A stretch of 40,044 bases of DNA from JBHIKY01 sp042139015. Lineage in GTDB: Bacteria; Bacillota; Bacilli; Bacillales; Marinococcaceae. Positions 7,887-16,671 of this stretch are shown piece after piece. The notes under the pieces are model-generated. The model did not search any database and was not told the DNA's origin. It was given only the letters and a program-made list of their open reading frames with translations. Where the stretch lies: the NCBI RefSeq assembly GCF_042139015.1, contig NZ_JBHIKY010000029.1:1-40044 (forward strand), written 5' to 3'. Within the stretch, counting starts at the first letter, position 1, and every line of letters begins with the position of its first letter. The position numbers and the translations under genes are program-made.

Positions 7887-10800
7887 GTGAATCGATTTTT
7901 TGAAAAACTTAATCATAAATATGATGCTTTCCGAAACAAGCCTGTCGTGCAGGGCATCAACGTTACCTCACAGGTGATGTGGAACATCTTATTGATTTTT
8001 ATCGTCCTTATTCTTATGTTTATCCTTTTCGCCGGGTCTGTCGGAGCAGGCTTCTTTATGTCGCTTACTGAAGATCAAGAAAGGCTCAGTAAAGAGGAAC
8101 TCGAGCAGAATATTTATGACTATGAAGAAGTCAGTGATATTTATTTTGCAGAAGAAAAACACCTCGGTAAGATACCAGCTGACCTCGAACGAAAGGAACG
8201 TTCCCTTGATGAAATCTCCGATCACCTCATCAATGCTGTTATTTCCACAGAAGATGAATATTTCTACGATCACAATGGTGTCGTCCCTAAAGCATTAATG
8301 CGCGCTACATACCAGGAGCTGGCCGCTTCCTCCAACCAGACGGGCGGCAGCACGCTCACGCAGCAGGTCGTCAAAAATCAAATTTTGACTAATGAAGTTT
8401 CCTTTGAAAGAAAAGCAAAGGAAATAACGCTTGCACTCCGTATGGAGAATTACTTTGAAAAAGAAGAGATCTTAGAAGCATACCTCAATATCGTTCCTTT
8501 CGGAAGAAATGCAAACGGCCGTAACATAGCCGGAGCTCAGTCCGCTGCGGAGGGAATTTTTGGAATGGATGCCTCTGAGCTGAATATTGCTCAATCTGCA
8601 TTTATCGCCGGTCTGCCGAAAAACCCTTTCACCTATAGTCCATTCGCCGGCGGCGGGGAAGTGAAGGATGACTTCCAGCAGGGACTGAACCGGATGAAGC
8701 TGGTACTTGGCAATATGCATGAAGAAGGTTATATTTCGGAGACTGAATATGAGGAAGCGCTGGACTACAACATCAGAGAAAACCTGACCGAGCGCGCTCC
8801 TACTGTCACAGAGGATTATCCATTCCTAACGTATGAAACACAGGGCCGTGCATCCAGAATTATCCGTGACCAAATGCTGGAGGAGGACGGTATCGAGCTT
8901 GATGAACTAGACGAAGAAGAACAGGAAGAAGTGAATGAGCAGTATACATTAGCTGCCAGGAATGAACTTGCACTCGGAGGATATAATGTTCATCTCACAG
9001 TAAATAAGGATATATATAATTCCATGCAGCAGTCTGTGGCTGATTCGCAGTGGTTCGGGCCTGACCGCGAAGATGAGAATGGCGAAACCCAGCAGGAACA
9101 GGTCGGATCGATTATGATCGATAACAGCACTGGGGCAATAATAAGCTTTACTGGGGGACGTGATTTTGACCAGGAAAATTTAAATCATGCAACTCAGGCC
9201 TTCCGCCAGAATGGATCGACGATGAAGCCGCTTCTGGCATATGGTCCTGCCATGGATGAAGGACTAATTCAGCCTGGTACAATAGTGCCGGACGTGCCGA
9301 CTGACTATAACGGCGGCGATGAAATCAACAACTTTGACCGAAGCCATAAAGGATTTATTAGTGTGCGAAAATCCCTGCAGGAGTCACGCAACGTGCCTGC
9401 CGTAAGAGCGGCGGATATGGTAGACCATGACAAAGCACGCAATACATTGCTTGATATGGGGTTAACTAGCCTTCATGAAGGAGAGCCATTCCAATCCACT
9501 GCGCTTGGCGGTCTTTCCTACGGAGCGACGATTGAGCAAAATACGAACGCTTTCTCCTTATTCGGCAATGACGGAGAGCTAAGTGACTCATATATGATTG
9601 AAAAAATTGAAACGAAGGAAGGCGAAGTCGTTTACGAACACGAAGTGGAGCCGAAAGAGATATTTTCACCGCAGACCTCTTTTCTTATGACTGACATGAT
9701 GAAAGATGTGCTGCAAAGCGGCGGTACGGCCAGCAGCCTTCCCGGCAAATTGAATTTTGGCGGAGATTGGGCAGGGAAAACCGGAACGACTACGAACACA
9801 AAGGATTCTTGGTTTGTCGGATTAAATCCAAACGTAACATTCGGCCTCTGGATTGGATATGATGATCCTCAGGAAATATCGACTCCTTATAAAGGCTTAA
9901 CGTACGGTGCAAGAACCCAGCAGATCTGGGCTGATCTAATGAACGCTTCTTATGAGGCAGATCCGGACGTATTCGGAATGGACGATGAATTTGAACAGCC
10001 GGACGGAATTGTCCGCCAGACAATCTGCGGTATCTCCGGGAAGCTTCCAAGTGATTTATGTGAAGAAGCAGACTTAACGACTACCGATTATTTTAATGAA
10101 GAATTTCTGCCGACGGAAAAAGATGACAGCTTATCACGGGAGCGTTATGTGACGATAGACGATGAGCGCTATACAGCGTATGATTCGACACCGAGCGAAT
10201 TTACAAGAAACGGAGTATCGATTGATGAAGACTATTTCGATGTTTCTGACGTCAGTGAGTATTTACCAGACGACTGGGAGGAAATCGTACCAGACCGGGA
10301 AGCTCCATCCAATGGACGCTCTCCATCAAGAGTCTCAAACGTGAGATATCAAGGCGGAAAACTCCGCTGGTCCCAGCATTCAGATAACGATATTGTCGGT
10401 TACCGTATTTATAATCAAAGTGGCTCTCAGGTAGGAACAGTCCGAGATAACGATTCTACCAGCTACGACCAATCGGGCGGATCTCTGTATGTTACTGCAG
10501 TTGACACACGGGGAAGAGAATCCAGTCCCTCCTCTACTGCACAACGGGGCAGTGGCGGCAGCGACAGGGATAATGACTCCTCTGATGAAGATACCTCCAA
10601 CGAAGAAGACAGCCGTGAGCCAGAAGAAGAACAGGACAATGACGATTCTACGAATGACTCGGACTCTAGTCCAGAGGAGGATGAATCGAGTCCAGAGGAG
10701 GATGAATCGAACAACGGCGGAGATAATAATGGTAATGGTAACGAGAATAACGATAGGAATGGGAACGGGAACGGCAGCGGGAGCGATAATGACGACGACG

Positions 10801-11099
10801 GGGATAATGGCAATGGCAGCGATAATGGAAATAATGACGATGAAAATAACGGCGGCTCTGATGACGGGCGTGAAGAAGAAGAGCCGGATGAAGATGAAGG
10901 TTCTTCGGATGGAGATGATTCTGATGATGGAGGCAGCGATGACTCTGATGACAGCGGTGATGAAGAGTCAGATTCCAGCTCAAGTTCAACAGACTCAGGA
11001 GACTCAGGAGATTCAGGAGATTCCGATGAAGAGAGCGAAGACAGCTCAGACGATGAGACTTCGGATGATTCCGATGACGACTCAAGTGATGATGAATAA
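7887..11099 (+). CDS. class A penicillin-binding protein (transglycosylase/transpeptidase) with acidic tail
   Basis: This bifunctional murein synthase polymerises and cross-links peptidoglycan outside the membrane. GTG start follows AGGAGGA. Order of parts: cytoplasmic N-terminus, one transmembrane helix (about 31-58), GT51 glycosyltransferase (catalytic Glu122 in ISTEDEYFYDHNG; GGSTLTQQ), transpeptidase with S444-T-M-K447, S500-R-N502 and K631-T-G-T634, a fibronectin-III-like domain (about 810-885), then about 185 residues of almost only Asp, Glu, Ser, Asn and Gly. At 1070 aa it is longer than typical PBP1A/1B proteins, mainly through this tail. Tail codons include short tandem repeats. It lies alone between the tyrS T-box and acsA. 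A halophilic or alkaliphilic surface adaptation is inferred for the tail. Confidence 0.93.
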   Translation: MNRFFEKLNHKYDAFRNKPVVQGINVTSQVMWNILLIFIVLILMFILFAGSVGAGFFMSLTEDQERLSKEELEQNIYDYEEVSDIYFAEEKHLGKIPADLERKERSLDEISDHLINAVISTEDEYFYDHNGVVPKALMRATYQELAASSNQTGGSTLTQQVVKNQILTNEVSFERKAKEITLALRMENYFEKEEILEAYLNIVPFGRNANGRNIAGAQSAAEGIFGMDASELNIAQSAFIAGLPKNPFTYSPFAGGGEVKDDFQQGLNRMKLVLGNMHEEGYISETEYEEALDYNIRENLTERAPTVTEDYPFLTYETQGRASRIIRDQMLEEDGIELDELDEEEQEEVNEQYTLAARNELALGGYNVHLTVNKDIYNSMQQSVADSQWFGPDREDENGETQQEQVGSIMIDNSTGAIISFTGGRDFDQENLNHATQAFRQNGSTMKPLLAYGPAMDEGLIQPGTIVPDVPTDYNGGDEINNFDRSHKGFISVRKSLQESRNVPAVRAADMVDHDKARNTLLDMGLTSLHEGEPFQSTALGGLSYGATIEQNTNAFSLFGNDGELSDSYMIEKIETKEGEVVYEHEVEPKEIFSPQTSFLMTDMMKDVLQSGGTASSLPGKLNFGGDWAGKTGTTTNTKDSWFVGLNPNVTFGLWIGYDDPQEISTPYKGLTYGARTQQIWADLMNASYEADPDVFGMDDEFEQPDGIVRQTICGISGKLPSDLCEEADLTTTDYFNEEFLPTEKDDSLSRERYVTIDDERYTAYDSTPSEFTRNGVSIDEDYFDVSDVSEYLPDDWEEIVPDREAPSNGRSPSRVSNVRYQGGKLRWSQHSDNDIVGYRIYNQSGSQVGTVRDNDSTSYDQSGGSLYVTAVDTRGRESSPSSTAQRGSGGSDRDNDSSDEDTSNEEDSREPEEEQDNDDSTNDSDSSPEEDESSPEEDESNNGGDNNGNGNENNDRNGNGNGSGSDNDDDGDNGNGSDNGNNDDENNGGSDDGREEEEPDEDEGSSDGDDSDDGGSDDSDDSGDEESDSSSSSTDSGDSGDSGDSDEESEDSSDDETSDDSDDDSSDDE
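10668..10709 (+). repeat. two perfect 21-bp tandem repeats in the PBP tail
   Basis: The 21-bp unit at 10668-10688 is repeated exactly at 10689-10709 and encodes SPEEDES twice. A second run near 11000-11030 encodes (SGD)n from repeated GACTCAGGA/GATTCAGGA units. Confidence 0.9.
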
Positions 11100-11164
11100 A
11101 GAAGAACGTGATTTTCTTTGTGAAATAAGAGGCAGGGCCGCAACAGTGTCTGCCGTATGAAATG

Positions 11165-11205
11165 CGCTTCCGATTATCAATATGATAGTCGGAGGCGTTT
11201 CTTTT
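11165..11205 (+). terminator. terminator of the PBP gene
   Basis: A 14-bp stem with wobble pairs (11165-11178 with 11184-11197, 5-nt loop) is followed by TTTCTTTT. Confidence 0.85.
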
Positions 11206-11290
11206 GATACATGTAGAAATTTTAATGAAACTTGAAAAACTCGATTCTGGGTTTCTACTTCCGCGTTGATTCGTGACAAAGCGAAACCAC

Positions 11291-11326
11291 AAAAAAATCC
11301 TGCAGCCTCGAAAGGCATGCAGGATT
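11291..11326 (-). terminator. acsA terminator
   Basis: On the minus strand ATCCTGCATGCC pairs with GGCTGCAGGAT (one bulge) and is followed by TTTTTTT at 11291-11297, 12 nt past the acsA stop. Confidence 0.88.
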
Positions 11327-11337
11327 CACTTCTGTAA

Positions 11338-13059
11338 TTAATCATCTTCCATTGTGGAAAGATCGCCTGTCGGCAGATCAAGCTCCCAAGCTTTGAGAAC
11401 ACGGCGCATAATTTTACCGCTTCTCGTTTTCGGAAGCTTGTCGCGGAATTCAATTTCTCGCGGAGCAGCATGAGCTGCAAGCTCCTTTTTCACAAATGTC
11501 CGAATTTCTTCTTTTAATTCATCTGTGATCTCATATCCACTGCGGAGTGCCACAAACGCCTTAATAATCTCTCCGCGGACGGGATCCGGTTTTCCTATAA
11601 CACCTGCTTCTGCAACAGCCGGGTGTTCAACGAGCTTCGATTCAACTTCAAACGGACCAACACGCTCTCCAGCCGTCATAATCACGTCATCAATTCTGCC
11701 CTGGAACCAGAAATAGCCGTCTTCATCCATGTAGGCTGAATCTCCGGATACATACCAGCCGTCCAGTTCAAAGTAACTATTATACTTTTCTTCTCTATTC
11801 CAGATCGCTCTCATCATTGATGGCCAGCCTGCGCGAATTGCCAGGTTCCCCATCCGGTTTGGAGGAAGTTCATTACCCTGATCATCAATAATTGCTCCTA
11901 CCACACCTGGGATCGGTTTGCCCATTGAGCCTGCTTTGACTGTCATGCTCGGGTAGTTACAGATCATCATCGCCCCGGTTTCGGTCATCCACCACGTATC
12001 ATGAATACGAAGGTTAAATACCTTTTCACCCCAGCGGACAACTTCCGGGTTCAACGGCTCCCCGACACTTAAAATATGACGGAGGCTGGAAAGATCATAA
12101 TTCTTCACCAGTTCATCCCCCGCGCTCATCAGCATCCGGAATGCGGTTGGAGCACTGTACCATACAGATACATTATACCGCTGCAGCGTATCATACCAGT
12201 CCTGTGGGCTGAAACGGCCGCCGCGCACCACATTGGTCGCTCCCGTCAGCCATGGGCCGAATATACCATAGGAGGTTCCTGTTACCCAGCCCGGGTCGGC
12301 TGTGCACCAATATACATCGTCATCCTTCAGATCGAGTACCCATTTGGCCGTCTGATAATGTTGAAGCATGGCATTATGAACATGAAGCACGCCTTTTGGT
12401 TTTCCGGTGGAACCCGAGGTATAGTGAAGAATTAATCCGTCTTCCCGATCCACCCAGACGGTGTCAAAGGAATCGGATGCATTATTCATTTTTTGTTGAA
12501 AATCGATGACGGTTCCACCTTCTTTTACCTCTTTTCCTAATACGAAAGACTTTTGTAGGTTAGGCAGATCATCGACCGGCACTCTTTCAAGCAGATCCGG
12601 GGTAGTGACTAATGCTTTGGCGTCACTATCCTCGAGCCTGTCTCTAACAGCGCCCTCCATAAAGGCTTCAAATAACGGTCCGACGATGGCCCCGCATTTA
12701 ATAGCGCCGAGTACTGCAAAATAAAGCTCTGGAGAGCGCGGCATAAAGATAAAGACACGGTCGCCTTTTTCAATCCCCTCATCACTGAGCATGTTTGCCG
12801 CTTTGTTCGACATTTTTTTCATATCTTCAAACGTATATGATTCATCCCGGTTTGCGTCACTGTAATATAACGCCACCTGATCTTTTTTATCTGGATCCTC
12901 CGCGAAGCGGTCAATTGCTTCGTGAGCCATATTCACTTTTCCAGTCTCGCTCCAGGTAAAAGCTTTCTCTGTCTCGGACCAGTCAAATTTTTCAGCCAAT
13001 TCCTCGTAGCTTTCCAGATTGTGATTTCCCTCTTTTGGTGGAAGCGTTTGCACTTTCAT
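11338..13059 (-). CDS. acsA: acetyl-CoA synthetase
   Basis: AcsA activates acetate to acetyl-CoA through acetyl-AMP. The ANL-family signature YTSGSTGKPKG, the WWMTETG block, the GWYVSGD motif and the C-terminal PKTRSGKIMRR are all present. ATG at 13057-13059 is preferred over that at 13063-13065: it has GAGAGG at a proper 9-nt distance and aligns with the B. subtilis start. With it the catalytic lysine becomes Lys549, the residue acetylated in the B. subtilis enzyme. Product 573 aa. It is divergent from acuABC, whose AcuA and AcuC switch this lysine off and on. Confidence 0.95.
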   Translation of the reverse strand: MKVQTLPPKEGNHNLESYEELAEKFDWSETEKAFTWSETGKVNMAHEAIDRFAEDPDKKDQVALYYSDANRDESYTFEDMKKMSNKAANMLSDEGIEKGDRVFIFMPRSPELYFAVLGAIKCGAIVGPLFEAFMEGAVRDRLEDSDAKALVTTPDLLERVPVDDLPNLQKSFVLGKEVKEGGTVIDFQQKMNNASDSFDTVWVDREDGLILHYTSGSTGKPKGVLHVHNAMLQHYQTAKWVLDLKDDDVYWCTADPGWVTGTSYGIFGPWLTGATNVVRGGRFSPQDWYDTLQRYNVSVWYSAPTAFRMLMSAGDELVKNYDLSSLRHILSVGEPLNPEVVRWGEKVFNLRIHDTWWMTETGAMMICNYPSMTVKAGSMGKPIPGVVGAIIDDQGNELPPNRMGNLAIRAGWPSMMRAIWNREEKYNSYFELDGWYVSGDSAYMDEDGYFWFQGRIDDVIMTAGERVGPFEVESKLVEHPAVAEAGVIGKPDPVRGEIIKAFVALRSGYEITDELKEEIRTFVKKELAAHAAPREIEFRDKLPKTRSGKIMRRVLKAWELDLPTGDLSTMEDD

Positions 13060-13101
13060 TTTCATCTTCCTCTCTGCTATGTCTTTTGTGTTCTAATACA
13101 C

Positions 13102-13130
13102 AGTATAATATATTATGATTCTTTCTTCAA
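13102..13130 (-). promoter_or_regulatory. acsA promoter
   Basis: On the minus strand TTGAAG (13125-13130), a 17-bp spacer and TATACT (13102-13107) form a good sigma-A promoter, with a leader of about 35 nt before the acsA start. Confidence 0.8.
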
Positions 13131-13168
13131 TTTATAATAGATACCCGCTCCCCTCTGATTTATCAATT

Positions 13169-13194
13169 ATAGTTTCTATACCATTCGAAACTAT
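13169..13194. promoter_or_regulatory. inverted repeat in the acsA-acuA intergenic region
   Basis: ATAGTTTC (13169-13176) and GAAACTAT (13187-13194) form a perfect 8-bp dyad with a 10-bp centre. It lies about 40 bp upstream of the acsA -35 and on the acuA upstream side, a plausible operator position. It does not match the CcpA cre consensus. Confidence 0.5.
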
Positions 13195-13330
13195 TTTGCT
13201 AAACTACAGATTTTTTGAATATAAAAAAACAACAGTAAAGGGCAATCATGTATAATATTAATTAATTCTCATGCTCTGGTCCTCCGCTGCCCGTGCAGGC
13301 GGAAAAACCTGAGATAAAGGTGGTTCAGGA

Positions 13331-13963
13331 ATGATTCATAAAAAAAAGTATTATTCCAGGGAATTAATATTTGAGGGGAAGTCACTTCTTATTGAAGGGC
13401 CTCTTTCCGGAAAAAAGATACACGAATATGATTTTCACGAAGGCCTTGTCGCCTTTCGCCCGCCGGATGAACAAAAGAAAGCGTTGATTGGTATAGCCGA
13501 CCTGCCGGAAGGGCGTATCAACGCCGTCATCGATGAAAATACTATTGTCGGATATGTCACGTTTGTTTATCCAGATGCCCTTGAGCGCTGGTCCGAGGCG
13601 AATATGGATAATCTTCTTGAGCTTGGAGCAATTGAGATCGCAGATGAATACCGCGGGGCAAAACTTGGCACAAATCTATTGAAATTCTCTATGCTTGACG
13701 ACGCCATGGAAGACTTTATTATTATCACAACCGAATATTACTGGCATTGGGACCTTAAGGGAAGCGGCCTGTCGGTGTGGGATTATCGGAAAGTGATGGA
13801 GAAAATGATGAATGCCGGCGGACTTGAATGGATGGCTACCGATGATCCTGAAATCAGTTCTCACCCGGCGAACTGCTTAATGGTCCGGATCGGCTCGAGA
13901 GTAGATAATAATTCAGTTCAGAAATTTGACAGTGTCCGTTTTTCTAATCGGTTTATGTATTAA
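13331..13963 (+). CDS. acuA: protein acetyltransferase AcuA
   Basis: AcuA is a GNAT-fold acetyltransferase that acetylates and inactivates acetyl-CoA synthetase. The 210-aa length equals the family. The acetyl-CoA-binding segment is visible as EYRGAKLGTNLLK (about 107-118). The ATG follows AAAGGTGG at 6-7 nt. A TATAAT at 13251-13256 is a likely -10, without a good -35, and a G+C-rich hairpin (about 13280-13302) sits in the leader. First gene of acuABC, divergent from its target acsA. Confidence 0.93.
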   Translation: MIHKKKYYSRELIFEGKSLLIEGPLSGKKIHEYDFHEGLVAFRPPDEQKKALIGIADLPEGRINAVIDENTIVGYVTFVYPDALERWSEANMDNLLELGAIEIADEYRGAKLGTNLLKFSMLDDAMEDFIIITTEYYWHWDLKGSGLSVWDYRKVMEKMMNAGGLEWMATDDPEISSHPANCLMVRIGSRVDNNSVQKFDSVRFSNRFMY

Positions 13964-13996
13964 CATACATAAGGGAAACTTTATCATTTTTCAAAA

Positions 13997-14010
13997 AGAA
14001 AACGCTTTAC
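13997..14010 (+). promoter_or_regulatory. cre-like site between acuA and acuB
   Basis: AGAAAACGCTTTAC matches 11 of 14 positions of the cre consensus TGWAANCGNTNWCA, with the core intact and mismatches at the ends. CcpA, encoded 4 kb away, represses acetate genes in B. subtilis. Here the site is within the operon, just upstream of acuB. Confidence 0.45.
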
Positions 14011-14028
14011 TAAATAGAGGTGAAAACA

Positions 14029-14676
14029 TTGCTAGTCGAAGAAATAATGCAAAAAAACGTAATTACCGTCTCAAACAGCACTTCCATTAAGGAAGCAATG
14101 GCATTGCTGCATAAACATCGGATCCGCCATATTCCTGTTATTGAACAGGATCAGACTATTACTGGAATTATTTCCGACCGTGACATACGCGACGCCAGTC
14201 CTTCTATTTTTCATGCTGATTATCATACCGATGATCTGGAACGTCCCGTCTCCTCCATTATGAAATATCCAGTTATCACCGCACATCCGCTTGATTTTAT
14301 TGAAGAAGCAGCCGTTGTATTATATGAAAATGAAATCAGTGCACTGCCTGTTGCAGATGAACATGACAAACTGATCGGTATGCTGACGGAATCTAACGTT
14401 TTGCATACGCTTGTGAAACTGACCGGTGCTCATCAGCCATCCTCGCGCATGGAAATTAAAGTCCCGAACATCGCCGGCCAGCTCGCAGAGGTATCCACCA
14501 TTTTAAAGGACAACAAAGTCAATGTAACGAGTGTGCTCATATATCCTCATAAAAACGCTGAATACAAAATCTTAACTTTCCGTGTGCAGATGATGGACCC
14601 CCGCGTACCAATTGAGAAATTACGGGCCCAGGGCTATGAAGTCATGTGGCCGCGCATTCCGGGGATGTCAAGATGA
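14029..14676 (+). CDS. acuB: acetoin utilization protein AcuB, CBS-CBS-ACT
   Basis: AcuB has two CBS domains (about residues 5-60 and 75-130) followed by an ACT domain (about 140-215), suggesting ligand sensing by nucleotide and small metabolite; its exact role is unsettled. TTG at 14029 is chosen because GAGGTG lies 8 nt upstream and MLVEEIMQKN then aligns with the B. subtilis start MIVEQIMKRD; the GTG at 14020 overlaps that site. Product 215 aa. Its stop overlaps the acuC start (ATGA). Confidence 0.9.
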   Translation: MLVEEIMQKNVITVSNSTSIKEAMALLHKHRIRHIPVIEQDQTITGIISDRDIRDASPSIFHADYHTDDLERPVSSIMKYPVITAHPLDFIEEAAVVLYENEISALPVADEHDKLIGMLTESNVLHTLVKLTGAHQPSSRMEIKVPNIAGQLAEVSTILKDNKVNVTSVLIYPHKNAEYKILTFRVQMMDPRVPIEKLRAQGYEVMWPRIPGMSR

Positions 14677-15836
14677 TACAGCCGGCAGCATTTATTTATT
14701 CAGAGGATCAATTAAAATACAAATTCAGCGAGGATCATCCATTCAATCATCTGCGTCTTCAACTGACGCACGATTTACTCGACTATTTGGGAGCATTGGA
14801 CGAGAATCAGATTGTCACCCCACGTATGGCTTCGGATGAAGAAATCGGACTTATCCACGATAAATCTTATATAAATGCCGTAAAAGCAGCCGGGAAAGGG
14901 GAGCTCAGCCCCGGTATAGCCAATAACTACGGTCTTGGAACAGAGGATACACCCATTTTCACAAACATGCACGAAGCCTCAGCACTACTTGTCGGGGGAA
15001 CGTTAACTGCGGTGGATATGGTAATGGAGGGAAAATCGCAGCACGCTCTTAACCTCGGCGGGGGACTGCATCACGGATTTAGAGGGAAAGCCTCCGGGTT
15101 TTGTATTTATAATGACAGTTCCATTGCGATTGAATACCTCCGCCAAAAATACGGTGCCAGAGTATTATACATAGATACCGATGCTCATCATGGTGACGGG
15201 GTTCAATGGGCATTCTACGAGGACCCGGACGTCTGTACGCTTTCCATTCACGAAACCGGCAGATATTTGTTTCCCGGTACCGGAAATGTAAATGAGAAAG
15301 GCCATGGCCAGGGCTTTGGTTTTTCTATTAATATTCCGGTGGATGCCTTTACGGAGGATGCTTCTTTTCTAGAATGCTATGAAACCGCCTTCCGGGAAAT
15401 TATTGAATTTATTAAGCCGGATGTTATTTTGACTCAGAATGGAGCAGACGCTCACTATCACGATCCGCTCACTCATCTATCCTCCTCAATAGAAACCTTC
15501 CGGCAGGTGCCAAAGCTCGCCCATGAGCTCGCCCATGAATACTGTGGTGGGAAATGGATTGCGGTCGGAGGCGGCGGCTATGATATTTGGCGGGTAGTTC
15601 CAAGAGCATGGTCGATGATCTGGCTTGAAATGACTGATCAGACCTCGAAAATGAATGGTCCCATACCGGTAAAATGGCTGGAAGCCTGGCAGCAGAAAGC
15701 ACCGGTTCCACTGCCCTCCGACTGGACAGATCCAGATGATTTATATCCTGTTATTCCAAGGCAGGGAGAAATCACTGATAAAAATCGAAAAACTCTGGAG
15801 AAAGCCCTCTATCATATCCGAAACGAGAAAAAATAA
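14673..15836 (+). CDS. acuC: AcuC, class I histone-deacetylase-type protein deacetylase
   Basis: AcuC removes the acetyl group from AcsA Lys549 and so restores activity. Zn-hydrolase motifs of class I HDACs are intact: GGGLHHGFRGKASGFC, the metal-binding DTDAHHGDGVQ, and the GGGGYD loop that carries the active-site Tyr. ATG at 14673 overlaps the acuB stop (translational coupling) and has GGGGAT upstream; a GTG at 14646 would need 30 bp of overlap. Product 387 aa, the family length. Confidence 0.94.
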   Translation: MIQPAAFIYSEDQLKYKFSEDHPFNHLRLQLTHDLLDYLGALDENQIVTPRMASDEEIGLIHDKSYINAVKAAGKGELSPGIANNYGLGTEDTPIFTNMHEASALLVGGTLTAVDMVMEGKSQHALNLGGGLHHGFRGKASGFCIYNDSSIAIEYLRQKYGARVLYIDTDAHHGDGVQWAFYEDPDVCTLSIHETGRYLFPGTGNVNEKGHGQGFGFSINIPVDAFTEDASFLECYETAFREIIEFIKPDVILTQNGADAHYHDPLTHLSSSIETFRQVPKLAHELAHEYCGGKWIAVGGGGYDIWRVVPRAWSMIWLEMTDQTSKMNGPIPVKWLEAWQQKAPVPLPSDWTDPDDLYPVIPRQGEITDKNRKTLEKALYHIRNEKK

Positions 15837-15871
15837 AAATCTGTTGTGGTCCACATGGGAGCACAACAGAT
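15828..15871 (-). terminator. motPS terminator, convergent with acuC
   Basis: ATCTGTTGTG (15839-15848) pairs with CACAACAGAT (15862-15871). On the minus strand it is followed by TTTTTATTTTTT, so it mainly ends motS; on the plus strand the T-run is weak, but it lies just past the acuC stop. Confidence 0.85.
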
Positions 15872-15897
15872 TTACTCATTTATTAGAATATATGCTG

Positions 15898-16671
15898 CTA
15901 CACATCGCCTGCAGATTCTAAAAGCTCGTCCTCAAAAGCCGGGTCTGAGATAACGATAACCACCCGTCTGTTGGTGCGAAGATTTTCTTTAGAATCATTC
16001 GGAGCAATCGGTCTTGTTTCTCCATATCCCGTCGCAATGAAACGGTCGGCGTTCAGATCAGTGATGTCCGTCAAAAATCGGATAACACTGCTTGCCCGTG
16101 CTCCGGATAACTCCCAATTTGAAGGATAACGGTATGTAGAAATCGGACGGTCATCCGTATGACCTTCAACCTTCACTAGATTTGGAAGTGTATCAAGCAG
16201 AGTCGCTACTTTATTTAAAAACGGTTCCGCTTCTGGAAGGATATCAGCTTCTGCTGTATCAAACAGCAGCTGCTCCTGCAGAACCAGGACCACACCCCTG
16301 TCATCACGGGTCGCTGAAATGTACTCATTTAAATCATTTTCTTCTAAATACTCTTCCACTTCTACGAGCAGACGCTCTAATTCCAGTTCATCCTCCTCCG
16401 CCCCACTTTCCTCTTCCTGTGTCAATGTCTGGGCTTCTGCCGCCGCTTCGTCCTCATTATCATTCGGGTTATCCGCCTCTTCCACCGCTGGAAAATATTC
16501 TAAAATATCACGTGTTTGAAAGGATTCTGAGATTGCCTCGAATTTTTTTGCATCAATGACTGACATTGAAAACAGCATCACAAAGAACACAAGGATCAGC
16601 AGGATCATATCTGAGAAGGTGACCATCCATCTCGGTGAGCCTTTCTCGGGTTTACGCTGCCTATGCTTCAT
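15898..16671 (-). CDS. motS: flagellar motor stator protein MotS (MotB family)
   Basis: MotS and MotP form a cation-driven (Na+, in some species K+) flagellar stator in Bacillus. One transmembrane helix (about 16-37) carries the ion-binding Asp21 (TFSDMILLILVFF). A linker follows, then a C-terminal OmpA-like peptidoglycan-binding domain (VEGHTDDRPIS and LSGARASSVIRFL). The linker at about 62-98 is unusually acidic, roughly half Glu/Asp. Start ATG follows GGGAGGAG. It overlaps the end of motP by 11 bp. Adjacent ccpA is the classical Bacillus arrangement. Confidence 0.92.
   Translation of the reverse strand: MKHRQRKPEKGSPRWMVTFSDMILLILVFFVMLFSMSVIDAKKFEAISESFQTRDILEYFPAVEEADNPNDNEDEAAAEAQTLTQEEESGAEEDELELERLLVEVEEYLEENDLNEYISATRDDRGVVLVLQEQLLFDTAEADILPEAEPFLNKVATLLDTLPNLVKVEGHTDDRPISTYRYPSNWELSGARASSVIRFLTDITDLNADRFIATGYGETRPIAPNDSKENLRTNRRVVIVISDPAFEDELLESAGDV

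Noticed and set aside
10463..11143. Long minus-strand frame (226 aa, Ser/Leu/Pro-rich) opposite the PBP tail, and a plus-strand frame (223 aa, Met/Thr-rich) at 10489-11160
   Set aside because: Both are shadows of the biased GAY/GAR/AGY codons of the acidic tail. They have no ribosome-binding sites and the compositions are explained by the repeats.
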